DNA of 13,680 nucleotides from Candidatus Bathyarchaeota archaeon (GTDB lineage: Archaea; Thermoproteota; Bathyarchaeia; Bathyarchaeales; Bathyarchaeaceae). This document shows, one piece after another, positions 1 to 7,277 of the stretch. A program made the position numbers and the translations under genes. The stretch is from the NCBI GenBank assembly GCA_020344715.1, contig CP070828.1:1021002-1034681 (forward strand). Direction: 5' to 3'. Within the stretch, counting starts at the first letter, position 1. Every line of letters begins with the position of its first letter. The notes under the pieces are model-generated. The model searched no databases and was not told the DNA's origin. It was given only the letters and a program-made list of their open reading frames with translations.

Positions 1-138
1 AGGACAACATTGAGAACTCGGTTAAACAATCTTTGAGAGGTTGGAGATAACCATTCAAACCGTTTTCAACTTGACATGTTCTCTTTTCAGTTGAGAGTCA
101 TTCGGTGAAGGATTAGACCGACCCTGAGAGACTTTGAT
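1..138. other. Left edge, no gene recognised
   Basis: I see no open frame with protein-like composition, no tRNA-like fold and no repeat array here. The string TGAGAG recurs at irregular spacing (near 33, 92 and 124), but this is too short and irregular to call a repeat. Together with 139-544 this makes a stretch of about 540 nt without a convincing intact gene. Confidence 0.5.
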
Positions 139-510
139 TCAAATAGAATGACAGAAAGCGACTCTGAATTGACGATTGATCCTTGGGCAGATACTGCCGG
201 GGTCATCAAGTTGATAGAATAGTGATGGGAAAAGAGAAGCTTCCGGACTGTAGGCTGTAAAATCTTGCTTCACATCACTTGTTTCTCGCGCGCATTCCCC
301 TTTCACCGCACAAAGCAATAGGAGAACAGGGTAAAATAGAGACGTTATTGAAGCTACGGGTACGTTTTCTGATGATCCCACGAAGCGTCTGGTAAAGTAT
401 GCATGCATGGTGTCGACAACGTTGCGGCTGTTGACGTCTGCATCCCGATCGTATTCCAGTTCGCGCGCGGCGAAGACCCGAAGGCAATTTGAGTGACTTG
501 ACGATTGAAT
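139..510 (-). pseudogene. Possible decayed C-terminal remnant of an IS200/IS605-type TnpB
   Basis: A minus-strand reading frame is open from 570 to 139, but its first part overlaps the 3' end of the radical SAM gene and its amino-acid make-up is not that of a normal protein. One stretch (about 453-418) reads EYDRDADVNSRNV. This resembles the DRDxNAARNI segment that ends the zinc-ribbon/RuvC-III part of TnpB. It is followed by VGSSENVPVASITSL, loosely like the low-complexity tail with a PVE motif in archaeal TnpB proteins. The Cys pairs of the zinc ribbon and the rest of the transposase are absent, so at best this is a fragment. No transposon end or target duplication could be recognised. The similarity is short and judged by eye; the frame may simply be chance. 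Confidence 0.28.
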
Positions 511-544
511 TACCCATAAAGGACAGCCAAGGGGGCTACAGGTT

Positions 545-1555
545 CTATAGATTGCGCCAAATATCTTCATAAATCTGTGAACAACACATAGAGGAGAATG
601 TGATTTCCAAGCCTAGTGACTCTGCCAGCTCTATTGCTTTCTCAGCTGGAAACGCTATAGCGTTTACACCAGCCTCAACAGCTAGAATATCTATTTCCTC
701 TTTGGTTTTGCCTTTTGGACGCATACATCCCAAGACCAAAGGCGTGCTAGGCATCATCAGCTTGGTCATAGCGAGAACCTTTGCTATGTCGGTTGATGTT
801 GGAGGAGAAGCATTTTTCATTGGAGTTCCAGGTATTGGCATGAGGGCTATAATAATCACAGCGGAAGGCGGATATTTCGAAATCATCTGCAGCGCTTTGA
901 ATTCGCCTTTGAGTTTGCCGTAGTGAAGCCCGACGAGCACGTGGGGCACATAGGGTATTTCTGACTCGTGTAGTGCTTTCAATGACGTATCGAAATCTTG
1001 AACTTTCACGTTCAGTTGGTAGATTTCCTTTATTGTCTCATTTGAGCCGATGATGTCGATGAGAGCAGCATCTACTCCTGCATCTTTTAGTTTCTTTGCC
1101 AGGGATAGCCTGATAACTCCAGTGTGTACAACTACCGTCAAGCCTAGGTCTTGCTTAATCTTTGCAATAGCATCTGTGAATTGCTCAAGTGGAACCGACC
1201 CATTTGGGAGACAGCCACCGCTGATTAGGCAGCCTATTGCCCCTTTCCGTTTCAACTGAATACATAGATTGAATAGCTGTTCTGGAGTGACCGCTGGCAG
1301 CATTGTGTTCAGGACTTTTCCGCTGCAATGCTTGCATTTTAAAGCACAGAACTGACCAGTAATAGAGATGGAAGGAAAGGTAGCCGGTGCCGAATGGAAA
1401 TATCCTGTTTTATAGTGCATGAAACTTGGAGCATAAAATCTGATCCTCTTTCCGAAATTTTTCCAGCTTGAGCTCTGAGCCATAGCCAAGGCTTCTTCAA
1501 GTTCAGTTTTGCCAGCGTAGAGCAGTTGTTCACATCTGTTTTTCCAATTCGACAC
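545..1555 (-). CDS. Radical SAM protein, COG1856-like; probable archaeal lipoyl synthase subunit (LipS1/LipS2 type)
   Basis: This 336-residue radical SAM enzyme carries the [4Fe-4S]/SAM motif Cx3Cx2C at C70, C74 and C77, followed by a glycine-containing ISGG turn (112-115) and a TIM-barrel-like body with the segments DAALIDIIG (162-170) and PHVLVGLHYG (204-213). Extra cysteines near the C-terminus (C277 and the pair C324-C325) could bind the auxiliary cluster needed for sulfur insertion. In archaea two biotin-synthase-like radical SAM proteins, LipS1 and LipS2, together make the lipoyl cofactor on octanoylated carrier domains. This protein and its divergent neighbour at 1651 fit that pair, which is the main reason for the functional call. 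Which one is LipS1 and which LipS2 I cannot decide. The start is GTG with only a weak upstream GGTG, so it is not certain. No lipoylated protein or ligase gene is in view. Confidence 0.72.
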   Translation of the reverse strand: MSNWKNRCEQLLYAGKTELEEALAMAQSSSWKNFGKRIRFYAPSFMHYKTGYFHSAPATFPSISITGQFCALKCKHCSGKVLNTMLPAVTPEQLFNLCIQLKRKGAIGCLISGGCLPNGSVPLEQFTDAIAKIKQDLGLTVVVHTGVIRLSLAKKLKDAGVDAALIDIIGSNETIKEIYQLNVKVQDFDTSLKALHESEIPYVPHVLVGLHYGKLKGEFKALQMISKYPPSAVIIIALMPIPGTPMKNASPPTSTDIAKVLAMTKLMMPSTPLVLGCMRPKGKTKEEIDILAVEAGVNAIAFPAEKAIELAESLGLEITFSSMCCSQIYEDIWRNL

Positions 1556-1650
1556 CGTAGCACACCAGAGTTAACGGATAAGTATTAAGACAGCACCATT
1601 TTAATCTATACGTTTAAGGAAAAGTGATGCGAGCAAGCTGAGGCTAGCCA
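1556..1650. promoter_or_regulatory. Shared divergent promoter region of the two radical SAM genes
   Basis: These 95 nt separate two divergently transcribed radical SAM genes and must hold both promoters. The centre (about 1578-1620) is A/T-rich, with TATA-like strings for the plus strand (TTTAATCTATA near 1600) and the minus strand (TTAATACTTAT, about 1574-1586). For the plus gene, a GAGG Shine-Dalgarno at 1640-1643 lies 7 nt before the ATG at 1651. Exact boxes are guesses. Confidence 0.4.
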
Positions 1651-2649
1651 ATGACTGCCCTACGATTACCTGAAAAAATCAGAGTTTCCGTAGGCTCAGC
1701 CATTGTGCTAGGACTAATTCGTGGAAAGTTAGATGCGAAACCAACCACAATCTACCTGCTTACTCATCACCAGGGTAAATGCTTGGCCAATTGTGGCTTC
1801 TGTCCTCAAGCCAAGGCAAGCAAGAGCCGAGCAGACATGCTGGCACGAATAACATGGCCAGCGTTTCCAACCGAACAGGTGATCTCGAACATTGAAACAC
1901 TGGCAGAAGAGCCAAATATAAAGCGGATTTGCATTCAAGCGCTGAACTATCCTAATGTGTTCAATGACGTGTTTGCCCTTGCAGAAGAGATACGATCACG
2001 GACTGATGTGGCGCTCTCAGTGTCTTGTCAACCCTTTAACTCGGCGCAGATGAAGCTTTTGGCAGAGGTTGGTGTTGACAAAATCAGCGTTGCGCTAGAC
2101 GCTGCAACCAAAGAGCTGTTTGACAGGGTAAAGGGGACTCGAACAAACAGTCCATATAGGTGGGAGACTCAGCGAGAAACATTGCTGAAAGCGGTGCAAG
2201 TTTTCGGAAAGAACCGTGTCTATACGCATCTTGTTGTCGGCCTTGGAGAAACCGAAAAGGAAATTATCCAGGCGATTCAATGGTGTACAGACTGCGGCGT
2301 ATATCCAAGCCTTTTTGCCTTCACTCCAATTCCAGGAACAGCTCTTGAAGCCTTGCCGCAACCTTCTGTGACAACTTACAGGCGGGTTCAATTGGCACAC
2401 TACCTCATTGTCCACGGGAAAACTCGATTTGAGCACATGAAATTTGACGAAGATGAACAACTCATCGATCATGGAATCTCCAAGCGTCTGCTTCAACGAA
2501 TTATTGAAACTGGCACGCCGTTTCTAACTTCGGGTTGCCCAGGCTGCAATCGTCCGTACTACAATGAACGCCCAGGTGGCCCACTATATAATTATCCTCG
2601 GCAACCTTTGCCTGATGAGATAAGAGCGATAAAAGAACACCAAATTTAG
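1651..2649 (+). CDS. Radical SAM protein, BioB-like; probable partner lipoyl synthase subunit (LipS1/LipS2 type)
   Basis: This 332-residue protein has a biotin-synthase-style radical SAM motif, CLANCGFCPQ, with C44, C48 and C51 for the SAM-binding [4Fe-4S] cluster. The barrel continues with KISVALDAA (144-152) and a VVGLGETEKE segment (195-204) typical of the BioB/LipA-like branch. Near the C-terminus is a conserved-looking CPGCNRPYYNERP stretch (C296, C299), a good candidate ligand set for a second, sacrificial Fe-S cluster. True biotin synthases place their second-cluster cysteines differently. With the divergent partner at 545-1555 it matches the two-protein archaeal lipoyl synthase. The start is ATG behind a GAGG at 7-nt spacing. 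The stop is only 24 nt before the polymerase gene, suggesting one transcript. A biotin-synthase or other sulfur-inserting role is the alternative. Confidence 0.75.
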   Translation: MTALRLPEKIRVSVGSAIVLGLIRGKLDAKPTTIYLLTHHQGKCLANCGFCPQAKASKSRADMLARITWPAFPTEQVISNIETLAEEPNIKRICIQALNYPNVFNDVFALAEEIRSRTDVALSVSCQPFNSAQMKLLAEVGVDKISVALDAATKELFDRVKGTRTNSPYRWETQRETLLKAVQVFGKNRVYTHLVVGLGETEKEIIQAIQWCTDCGVYPSLFAFTPIPGTALEALPQPSVTTYRRVQLAHYLIVHGKTRFEHMKFDEDEQLIDHGISKRLLQRIIETGTPFLTSGCPGCNRPYYNERPGGPLYNYPRQPLPDEIRAIKEHQI

Positions 2650-2673
2650 AGATTATCGAGAAGGAAGAATACT

Positions 2674-4563
2674 GTGTATCTAATTGACGCGAACGTCGAA
2701 GACAACACAGTGAAACTGACTTTTTATGAATCATCAAGAAACAGACTAGTAGAGTTCAAAGACGAAACTTACAAGCCCTACCTTATGATTCCATATCCCC
2801 TCAGCAAGCAAGATGAAGAAACGACGCATAGTTTTCAAGGAGAAGTTGAAGTCGTTGAAAAACGCGACCTGTTCACCGATGAAGTCAAGGAATTCGCTAA
2901 GGTGAAATTTCTGAGCTCATTTCTGGTTTCAAAAGCCATAAAAAGATTCGAAAAATTCTGGGAAAACGAAATAGATTTCGCTCATAGTTATGTTTATGAC
3001 CATGGTCTTGTCTTTGGTGCAACGCATGTCAAGATGGGCAATAGCTTCAAACCTGTGCTGAGTTTCCCGGAAAACCTGCGAGACAAGTTTGAAACCGCTT
3101 TTGACTCCGTGAAAAGCTCTGATCAGCTTAAGTATAACCAACTTGAACACTGGTTCAAATTGCTGCATCAGCCAGTTCCGCACATTGAGACCAAGCTGCC
3201 ACGTACTGATGGTAAAATCAATCCAGAAAATTGCTACAGTGCTTTCATGCTTTCGAGAATTGTCAACTTGCCCGTTCCCGAAACTTACAGAAGCCGAAGC
3301 GTGAGCAACTCACTGAAGTCAATGATCTACTTCTATCTTCGAAGAAACGGTGTTTTGATTCCGACTTCAAGGGAACTGAGACGCGGTTATGAGCCTCATG
3401 CCGTTCCAGGAGCCTTGACCGTAACGCCCAAGAGCGGAATTTACTTCAATTTAGTGGTAACCGACTTTGAAAGCCTATACCCAAGCTGTATCGACAGCTA
3501 CAATCTATCCTACGAAACTGTTGACTGCGATCACAAGTCCTGTACGAAGAATAGCGTTTCTGAAGTCGGACACCACGTCTGTACAAAACGGCGCGGGTTT
3601 CTCTCCCTGCTGATTGGCGCACTCAAAGACCTTCGTATCCACTGGTATAAGCCGCTATCACAAAGCAAGAACAAATCTGCAGAAAGAAAGCGACAAGCCG
3701 AAACACTAGCCAGTCTTCTAAAGCTCCTAACCGTGTCCAGTTATGGCGTTACAGTGCGAATTCATGGATTATCCTGTCCCCCATTAGCTGAATCTATCAC
3801 TGGCTACGGTCGCTATGCTCTCAAGACCACGTGGGAAATGGCCGAAAAAGGTGGCTTACACCCAGTCTATGGAGACACTGACTCAATCTTCCTAGAAAAC
3901 GCATCGTCGGAGGAAGTTGAATGGTTAATGAAGACTGTAAAAGAGAAGCTCAAACTAGACCTTGCACTTGAAAAGCACTACTCGGTTTGCGTTTTGCCAA
4001 AAGCCAAGAAAGCGTACTTCGGCATATTTAAAGATGGCACGGCAGATCTGAAGGGTCTCACGGCGATAAAGTCCAATTCTCCAAAATTCATCCAAAATGT
4101 ATTCCAAAGCTGCGTTAAAGAGCTGAGTCACGTGCAAAACGCGCAGGAATATGATTTGGCAAAAGAGAGAATTATGGCAGTTGTACAGAAAGCCATCAGA
4201 AATTTGAAACGTGGAAAGGCAAGACTTGAAGACCTCGTCTACTCGGTTAGGCTGTATCACGACCCGATTGAGAAGCTTCGCCAAAGAAACTTGCCTCAGC
4301 CCTATCAGTGTGTTGCTCAATTGACGGCGGCAGGAAAAGTAGTCAAACGACGAGATATTGTGACCTTTGTAAAGGTTAGGCCTTTTGATTTTAAAGGAAG
4401 AAGATTCACAGTGAAACCAGTGGAACACGTACGTAGTGTTTCCGAGGTAAATATTGGAGACTATATCCGAAACCTAACAACCGCGCTAAACCAAACGTTC
4501 GAGCCCATGAACATAAAGTTTGAAGCGAAAAGCGAAAAGAAGATATCTGATTGGTTCCAGTGA
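2674..4563 (+). CDS. Family-B DNA polymerase lacking the proofreading exonuclease domain (PolB2/Dpo2-like)
   Basis: This 629-residue family-B polymerase has motif A as DFESLYPS (264-271, catalytic D264), motif B as KLLTVSSYG (350-358) and motif C as YGDTDS (399-404, D401 and D403), then KKAY (445-448) and a thumb-like C-terminus. The N-terminal domain is recognisable: residues 96-112 (ENEIDFAHSYVYDHGL) resemble the stretch that precedes the ExoI motif in Pyrococcus-type PolB. The ExoI (DxE), ExoII and ExoIII motifs are absent, and the protein runs from about 113 through a short linker to the pre-palm region near 190. Motif A therefore sits about 140 residues earlier than in ~775-residue replicative PolB. 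The motif-B Asn is Val (V354). Cys/His at 285, 290, 300-301 and 303 sit where other archaeal PolBs have paired cysteines. GTG start with AAGGAAG upstream. It is likely a repair/translesion polymerase and not the replicase (inference). Confidence 0.88.
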   Translation: MYLIDANVEDNTVKLTFYESSRNRLVEFKDETYKPYLMIPYPLSKQDEETTHSFQGEVEVVEKRDLFTDEVKEFAKVKFLSSFLVSKAIKRFEKFWENEIDFAHSYVYDHGLVFGATHVKMGNSFKPVLSFPENLRDKFETAFDSVKSSDQLKYNQLEHWFKLLHQPVPHIETKLPRTDGKINPENCYSAFMLSRIVNLPVPETYRSRSVSNSLKSMIYFYLRRNGVLIPTSRELRRGYEPHAVPGALTVTPKSGIYFNLVVTDFESLYPSCIDSYNLSYETVDCDHKSCTKNSVSEVGHHVCTKRRGFLSLLIGALKDLRIHWYKPLSQSKNKSAERKRQAETLASLLKLLTVSSYGVTVRIHGLSCPPLAESITGYGRYALKTTWEMAEKGGLHPVYGDTDSIFLENASSEEVEWLMKTVKEKLKLDLALEKHYSVCVLPKAKKAYFGIFKDGTADLKGLTAIKSNSPKFIQNVFQSCVKELSHVQNAQEYDLAKERIMAVVQKAIRNLKRGKARLEDLVYSVRLYHDPIEKLRQRNLPQPYQCVAQLTAAGKVVKRRDIVTFVKVRPFDFKGRRFTVKPVEHVRSVSEVNIGDYIRNLTTALNQTFEPMNIKFEAKSEKKISDWFQ

Positions 4564-4568
4564 CAATG

Positions 4569-4592
4569 GAGCGAAAAGCGGCAGCATCGCTC
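4569..4592. terminator. Possible hairpin between convergent polymerase and Nudix genes
   Basis: GAGCGA (4569-4574) pairs with TCGCTC (4587-4592) around a 12-nt loop, in the 42-nt gap between two convergent stop codons. No T-run follows on either strand, so a termination role is only suggested by position. Confidence 0.25.
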
Positions 4593-4605
4593 TCGCTTGA
4601 TGTGG

Positions 4606-5172
4606 CTAGTGTAGACATTCCAGTATGTGAACAAACCTCTCAAGAATTCTGAAAGTCAGACCCCAAATAGCACTATTCCTAGCGTGGTATGCAGGAAACT
4701 CTCCAAAGTCAAACTCGACAGTCCCTTTCTGTTTGACTAGTTCCCTCAGTGAAAGCCAAGCAAAATCCTCCAACTCCTCATTCAATTTGATTGCTGGTTC
4801 AGCCTCAAGAAGCACAACAAAAGGAAGAATCCTCATTTCAGGCTTCAGTGTGGATCTTAGCGTTTTCATTGTTCCGAGAAAGCGACAATGATCAAGGAGA
4901 TTTATGTTTGTCTCTTCCAAAGTCTCTCTAGCGACCGTTTGTTTGAGATTTCGATCTTTTGGATCACGTTTTCCTCCAGGCAGAGCAAGTTGGCCCGACC
5001 AAGGATCAGTGGGGTTTTTAATTCTTTCTACAATCAAGATCTGAGGATCTCGATCTATTAGTTTCAACAGTAAAACAACTGCAGCATCAGCATCTTGGTC
5101 TTCTGATGTCGGTTTCAACTTGCGTGACAACTTTTCGATGTTGTCGACACAGTTCAAGTGAGGAAACTCCAA
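4606..5172 (-). CDS. Nudix hydrolase, NudL/NUDT7 (CoA pyrophosphatase)-like
   Basis: The 188-residue protein has a clear Nudix box: GG at 66-67, an Asp at 73 in place of the first box Glu, and RETLEETN at 82-89 with the Mg-binding glutamates E86 and E87. The preceding PWSGQLALPGG (57-67) matches the conserved run-in of the NudL/NUDT7 group, which cleaves the pyrophosphate of CoA or related nucleotides. Spacing between the GG and RE is that of this group, so the Asp is normal for it and not a lesion. The substrate cannot be read from sequence. The gene starts 24 nt after the winged-helix gene stop in the same frame, so co-transcription is likely. The outer start is TTG at 5172 without a good Shine-Dalgarno. 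A second TTG at 5157-5155 has GGAG (5170-5167) at 9-nt spacing and may be the true start, giving 183 residues. Confidence 0.85.
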   Translation of the reverse strand: MEFPHLNCVDNIEKLSRKLKPTSEDQDADAAVVLLLKLIDRDPQILIVERIKNPTDPWSGQLALPGGKRDPKDRNLKQTVARETLEETNINLLDHCRFLGTMKTLRSTLKPEMRILPFVVLLEAEPAIKLNEELEDFAWLSLRELVKQKGTVEFDFGEFPAYHARNSAIWGLTFRILERFVHILECLH

Positions 5173-5196
5173 AATTGCACACGGAAAACTGAATTC

Positions 5197-5448
5197 TTAC
5201 CTGGCTGGTGCATAGAAGCATCTTTTTGGAGAGGTGATCTTGCCTTTCTCTTTCAGGTTCTTTACTATCTTGGATGCTTCATCTTTGGTCAGGTTGACCA
5301 GCTCTGCGATCTCTCCAGATCTCAATGGTTTTCCAGCTCTTGCCATGACCTCAAGTATCAATTGCTCCTTTTCTTTCAATTTTTTCGCCTCTGAACCATT
5401 TGGTCCAGTAAATTCTTGAACATTGCTGATTTCCATTCGTTTGTTCAT
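5197..5448 (-). CDS. Small winged-helix DNA-binding protein
   Basis: This 83-residue protein has a charged 26-residue N-terminal segment and then one winged-helix fold: helix 1 about 28-39 (LILEVMARAG), the helix-turn-helix GEIAELVNLTKDEASKIVKNL (45-65), and a short wing ending in FYAP (residues 78-81). It looks like a stand-alone MarR/ArsR-type DNA-binding domain without a ligand domain, and may act as a transcription regulator or chromatin-type protein; its target is unknown. The start is ATG at 5448-5446 with GAAGG about 4 nt upstream; an internal ATG at codon 5 is an alternative. It lies between the CBS genes upstream and the Nudix gene 24 nt downstream, probably in one operon. A small reading frame upstream ends across its start codon. 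Confidence 0.8.
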   Translation of the reverse strand: MNKRMEISNVQEFTGPNGSEAKKLKEKEQLILEVMARAGKPLRSGEIAELVNLTKDEASKIVKNLKEKGKITSPKRCFYAPAR

Positions 5449-5525
5449 ATTGCCTTCTTGAAGTCTATTTCTGATGCTTTGAGGTTTTTCCCTTCTCCAG
5501 TTTCGACTGTTGGAGAACAGATCAT
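5445..5525 (-). CDS. Possible 26-codon small ORF coupled to the winged-helix gene
   Basis: The frame begins with ATG at 5525-5523, encodes 26 residues (starts MICSPTVETGEG, ends KKAI) and stops with a TGA that shares ATGA with the winged-helix start codon, the classic translational-coupling layout. It begins 14 nt after the stop of the upstream CBS gene and fills most of the 91-nt gap. Upstream is purine-rich (AGAAGAGAAG) but not a strict Shine-Dalgarno. No family is recognised, and a frame of this length can occur by chance. Confidence 0.25.
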   Translation of the reverse strand: MICSPTVETGEGKNLKASEIDFKKAI

Positions 5526-5539
5526 ATCTTCTCTTCTTT

Positions 5540-6454
5540 CTAATCTATAAGTTTGAAGAAGTCACGTTCAGTGAGTATTCCCACAAGTCGCTCATTTTCG
5601 ACAACCGGTAACGAACCTACATTATTGTCTTGCAGGAGTTTTGCTGCTTCTCCAACATCTGCACTCGGCTCAACTGTAACAACGTCCTTTCGGGTAGCCT
5701 CTAGTACTGAGGTCTGCAAAACCTGAGCCATCGCTCTTGACTGCAAGTGCTTGAACACTGTACTTGACCCGAAAAATTGGAGAATTGTTCTGACAGAGGC
5801 CAAACCAACAAATTTGCCGTTTAGGACCACGGGCAGTCTTCTAAATCCACGCTCAATCATCATCCTTGCGGCTTCATAGATCGATATTCGAGGGGCAGTA
5901 GTCACGACTTTCTTTGTCATTGCTTCGGAGACCCTTACTCCACTAATTCTTCCAGTGAACAAAAAGGCAATATCGCGTTCAGTAACAATAGCCCAAACAC
6001 GCTTCTCCTCGTCCACAACAGGCAAACCTCCGACATTGTGTTTTTTCATAAGCCGCAAAGCATCACGTATCTTAGCCGACGTTGAAATCCAAAACACATC
6101 AGTGGTCATGATGGACCGGACTGGTTCGTTTATCGCCTTGTAAAAGTTGCCCGAATACTTGCGTTGGATTAGCTGATACTTCTCTCCACCTCCCAAATAG
6201 TTGACGAGATCGGTAGCAGTAATTATGCCTCGCAGTCTTTGTGTTCCAGGATCAGCAATGGGTATACGACGAAATCCTTTTTGCACCATAATTTTGATCG
6301 CATCGTGGATGGGAGTAGTCGGTGCCATGGTGACGACAGGGCTCGTTGCAATAGTCATGATTTCACCCTCTCGCTTTTTCGAGGGGTGTCCCCTTAGCTC
6401 TAACGAGCCTTTTTCTCGAAGACTTCGACGAAAAGATTCTCTTCTTGATGTCAT
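5540..6454 (-). CDS. Protein with four CBS domains and a basic N-terminal extension
   Basis: The 304-residue soluble protein contains four CBS motifs, that is two Bateman modules: about 33-88, 110-167, 175-230 and 245-303. The nucleotide-contacting G-x-[IV]-T-x-x-D signature is seen as GIITATD (76-82), AIVTERD (155-161) and GILTERD (292-298). The third motif is degenerate (GLASVRT). CBS modules usually bind AMP, ATP, SAM or similar ligands, so a sensor or regulator of another protein is likely, but no effector domain is attached. The first ~32 residues are very rich in Arg and Lys and could contact nucleic acid or acidic partners (inference). The start is ATG 16 nt after the upstream CBS gene's stop. 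A strong AAGGAGTGAT Shine-Dalgarno overlaps that stop codon. Confidence 0.88.
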   Translation of the reverse strand: MTSRRESFRRSLREKGSLELRGHPSKKREGEIMTIATSPVVTMAPTTPIHDAIKIMVQKGFRRIPIADPGTQRLRGIITATDLVNYLGGGEKYQLIQRKYSGNFYKAINEPVRSIMTTDVFWISTSAKIRDALRLMKKHNVGGLPVVDEEKRVWAIVTERDIAFLFTGRISGVRVSEAMTKKVVTTAPRISIYEAARMMIERGFRRLPVVLNGKFVGLASVRTILQFFGSSTVFKHLQSRAMAQVLQTSVLEATRKDVVTVEPSADVGEAAKLLQDNNVGSLPVVENERLVGILTERDFFKLID

Positions 6455-6470
6455 TTCTTAACATCACTCC

Positions 6471-7277
6471 TTATCTGACTAATGCTCGAACAATGTCTTC
6501 GCGATCTACAATACCCACAAGCTTGCCTTTGTTGTCAACAATTGGCATGCGGCCAATGCTCCTTTTGAGCATGAGTTGAGCTGCCTCTTTAATCGTATTT
6601 GTGGGTTTTAATGAGATAACGGGGGTCTTCATTATGGAAGAGATTTTTGAAGGAGCCTTGAACCGACCCTTTTTCGCTTCAAAGGTCGGGAAAACCATAC
6701 TACTCTCGAGTAGGTTAGTTTGGGTCAACATGCCGACCGGTCTTCCCTTCGTCACAACTGGGCATCCAGACAACGATTTTTCCTGCATTGTTCGCCAGAC
6801 GTTGTCGACTTCATCGTCAACAGAGCAAACGAAAAGCTCAGTTGACATGATCTTACTTAAGGGTGTAGCAAGCCTAGAGGCTTCTTTCGCTATGTAAACT
6901 GTGATGAAGTTTTCCAGTCCAAGCATTCCAGCATAAGTCTTATCTTGAGAAGATCTTACGACTGGCACAAACCATTCATCCAGTCGAAGCATTTTCCGCA
7001 CAGTGAGATGTGCATCCATGTCAGGAGTCACGATTAGTCTTGGAGCTGACATTATTCCTTTGACGCGGATTGGAGAAATAGATGAAGTTATCGTCAACAT
7101 GTCATTACGCGTGATTACTCCTACTACATGCTTGTTTTCATCTGTCACTGGAAGCGTACGCAAATCTCTTTCGCGCAGGACTGCTCGAGCCTTTGTGGCC
7201 TGTTCATCCTCGTAAATGAAGGGATATTTCTTGTCGATTAGATCCTGAACACGCAAACCATCGCCCTCAGTATTCAC
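6471..7277 (-). CDS. Protein with four CBS domains
   Basis: This 268-residue protein is made of four CBS motifs: about 10-65, 72-130, 141-195 and 212-266. Signatures include GVITRND (53-59) and GIVDRED (255-261). The second and third motifs carry GMLGLEN and GMLTQTN, where the usual final Asp is replaced by Asn, so ligand binding may differ between sites. There are no membrane segments and no catalytic domain. It is a paralogue of the two neighbouring CBS proteins. The GTG start at 7277 overlaps the end of the upstream CBS-zinc-ribbon gene by 11 nt, which points to translational coupling, and the gene after it begins 16 nt downstream. Function beyond adenosyl-ligand sensing cannot be told. 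Confidence 0.87.
   Translation of the reverse strand: MNTEGDGLRVQDLIDKKYPFIYEDEQATKARAVLRERDLRTLPVTDENKHVVGVITRNDMLTITSSISPIRVKGIMSAPRLIVTPDMDAHLTVRKMLRLDEWFVPVVRSSQDKTYAGMLGLENFITVYIAKEASRLATPLSKIMSTELFVCSVDDEVDNVWRTMQEKSLSGCPVVTKGRPVGMLTQTNLLESSMVFPTFEAKKGRFKAPSKISSIMKTPVISLKPTNTIKEAAQLMLKRSIGRMPIVDNKGKLVGIVDREDIVRALVR

Noticed and set aside
1..138. Recurring TGAGAG strings as a CRISPR or direct repeat
   Set aside because: The units are six bases with uneven spacing and unlike flanks. No repeat-spacer pattern exists anywhere in the window.
139..570. A 143-codon minus-strand frame as an intact gene
   Set aside because: It overlaps the end of the radical SAM gene, lacks a good ribosome site and has an unnatural residue pattern. 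Only a possible transposase remnant is kept.
600..1259. Plus-strand frames opposite the radical SAM gene
   Set aside because: They lie antisense to a gene with clear motifs and show no family features of their own.
4965..4985. Nudix box Asp in place of Glu as a lesion
   Set aside because: The NudL/NUDT7 group itself has Asp in this region with the same GG-to-RE spacing, so the box is normal.
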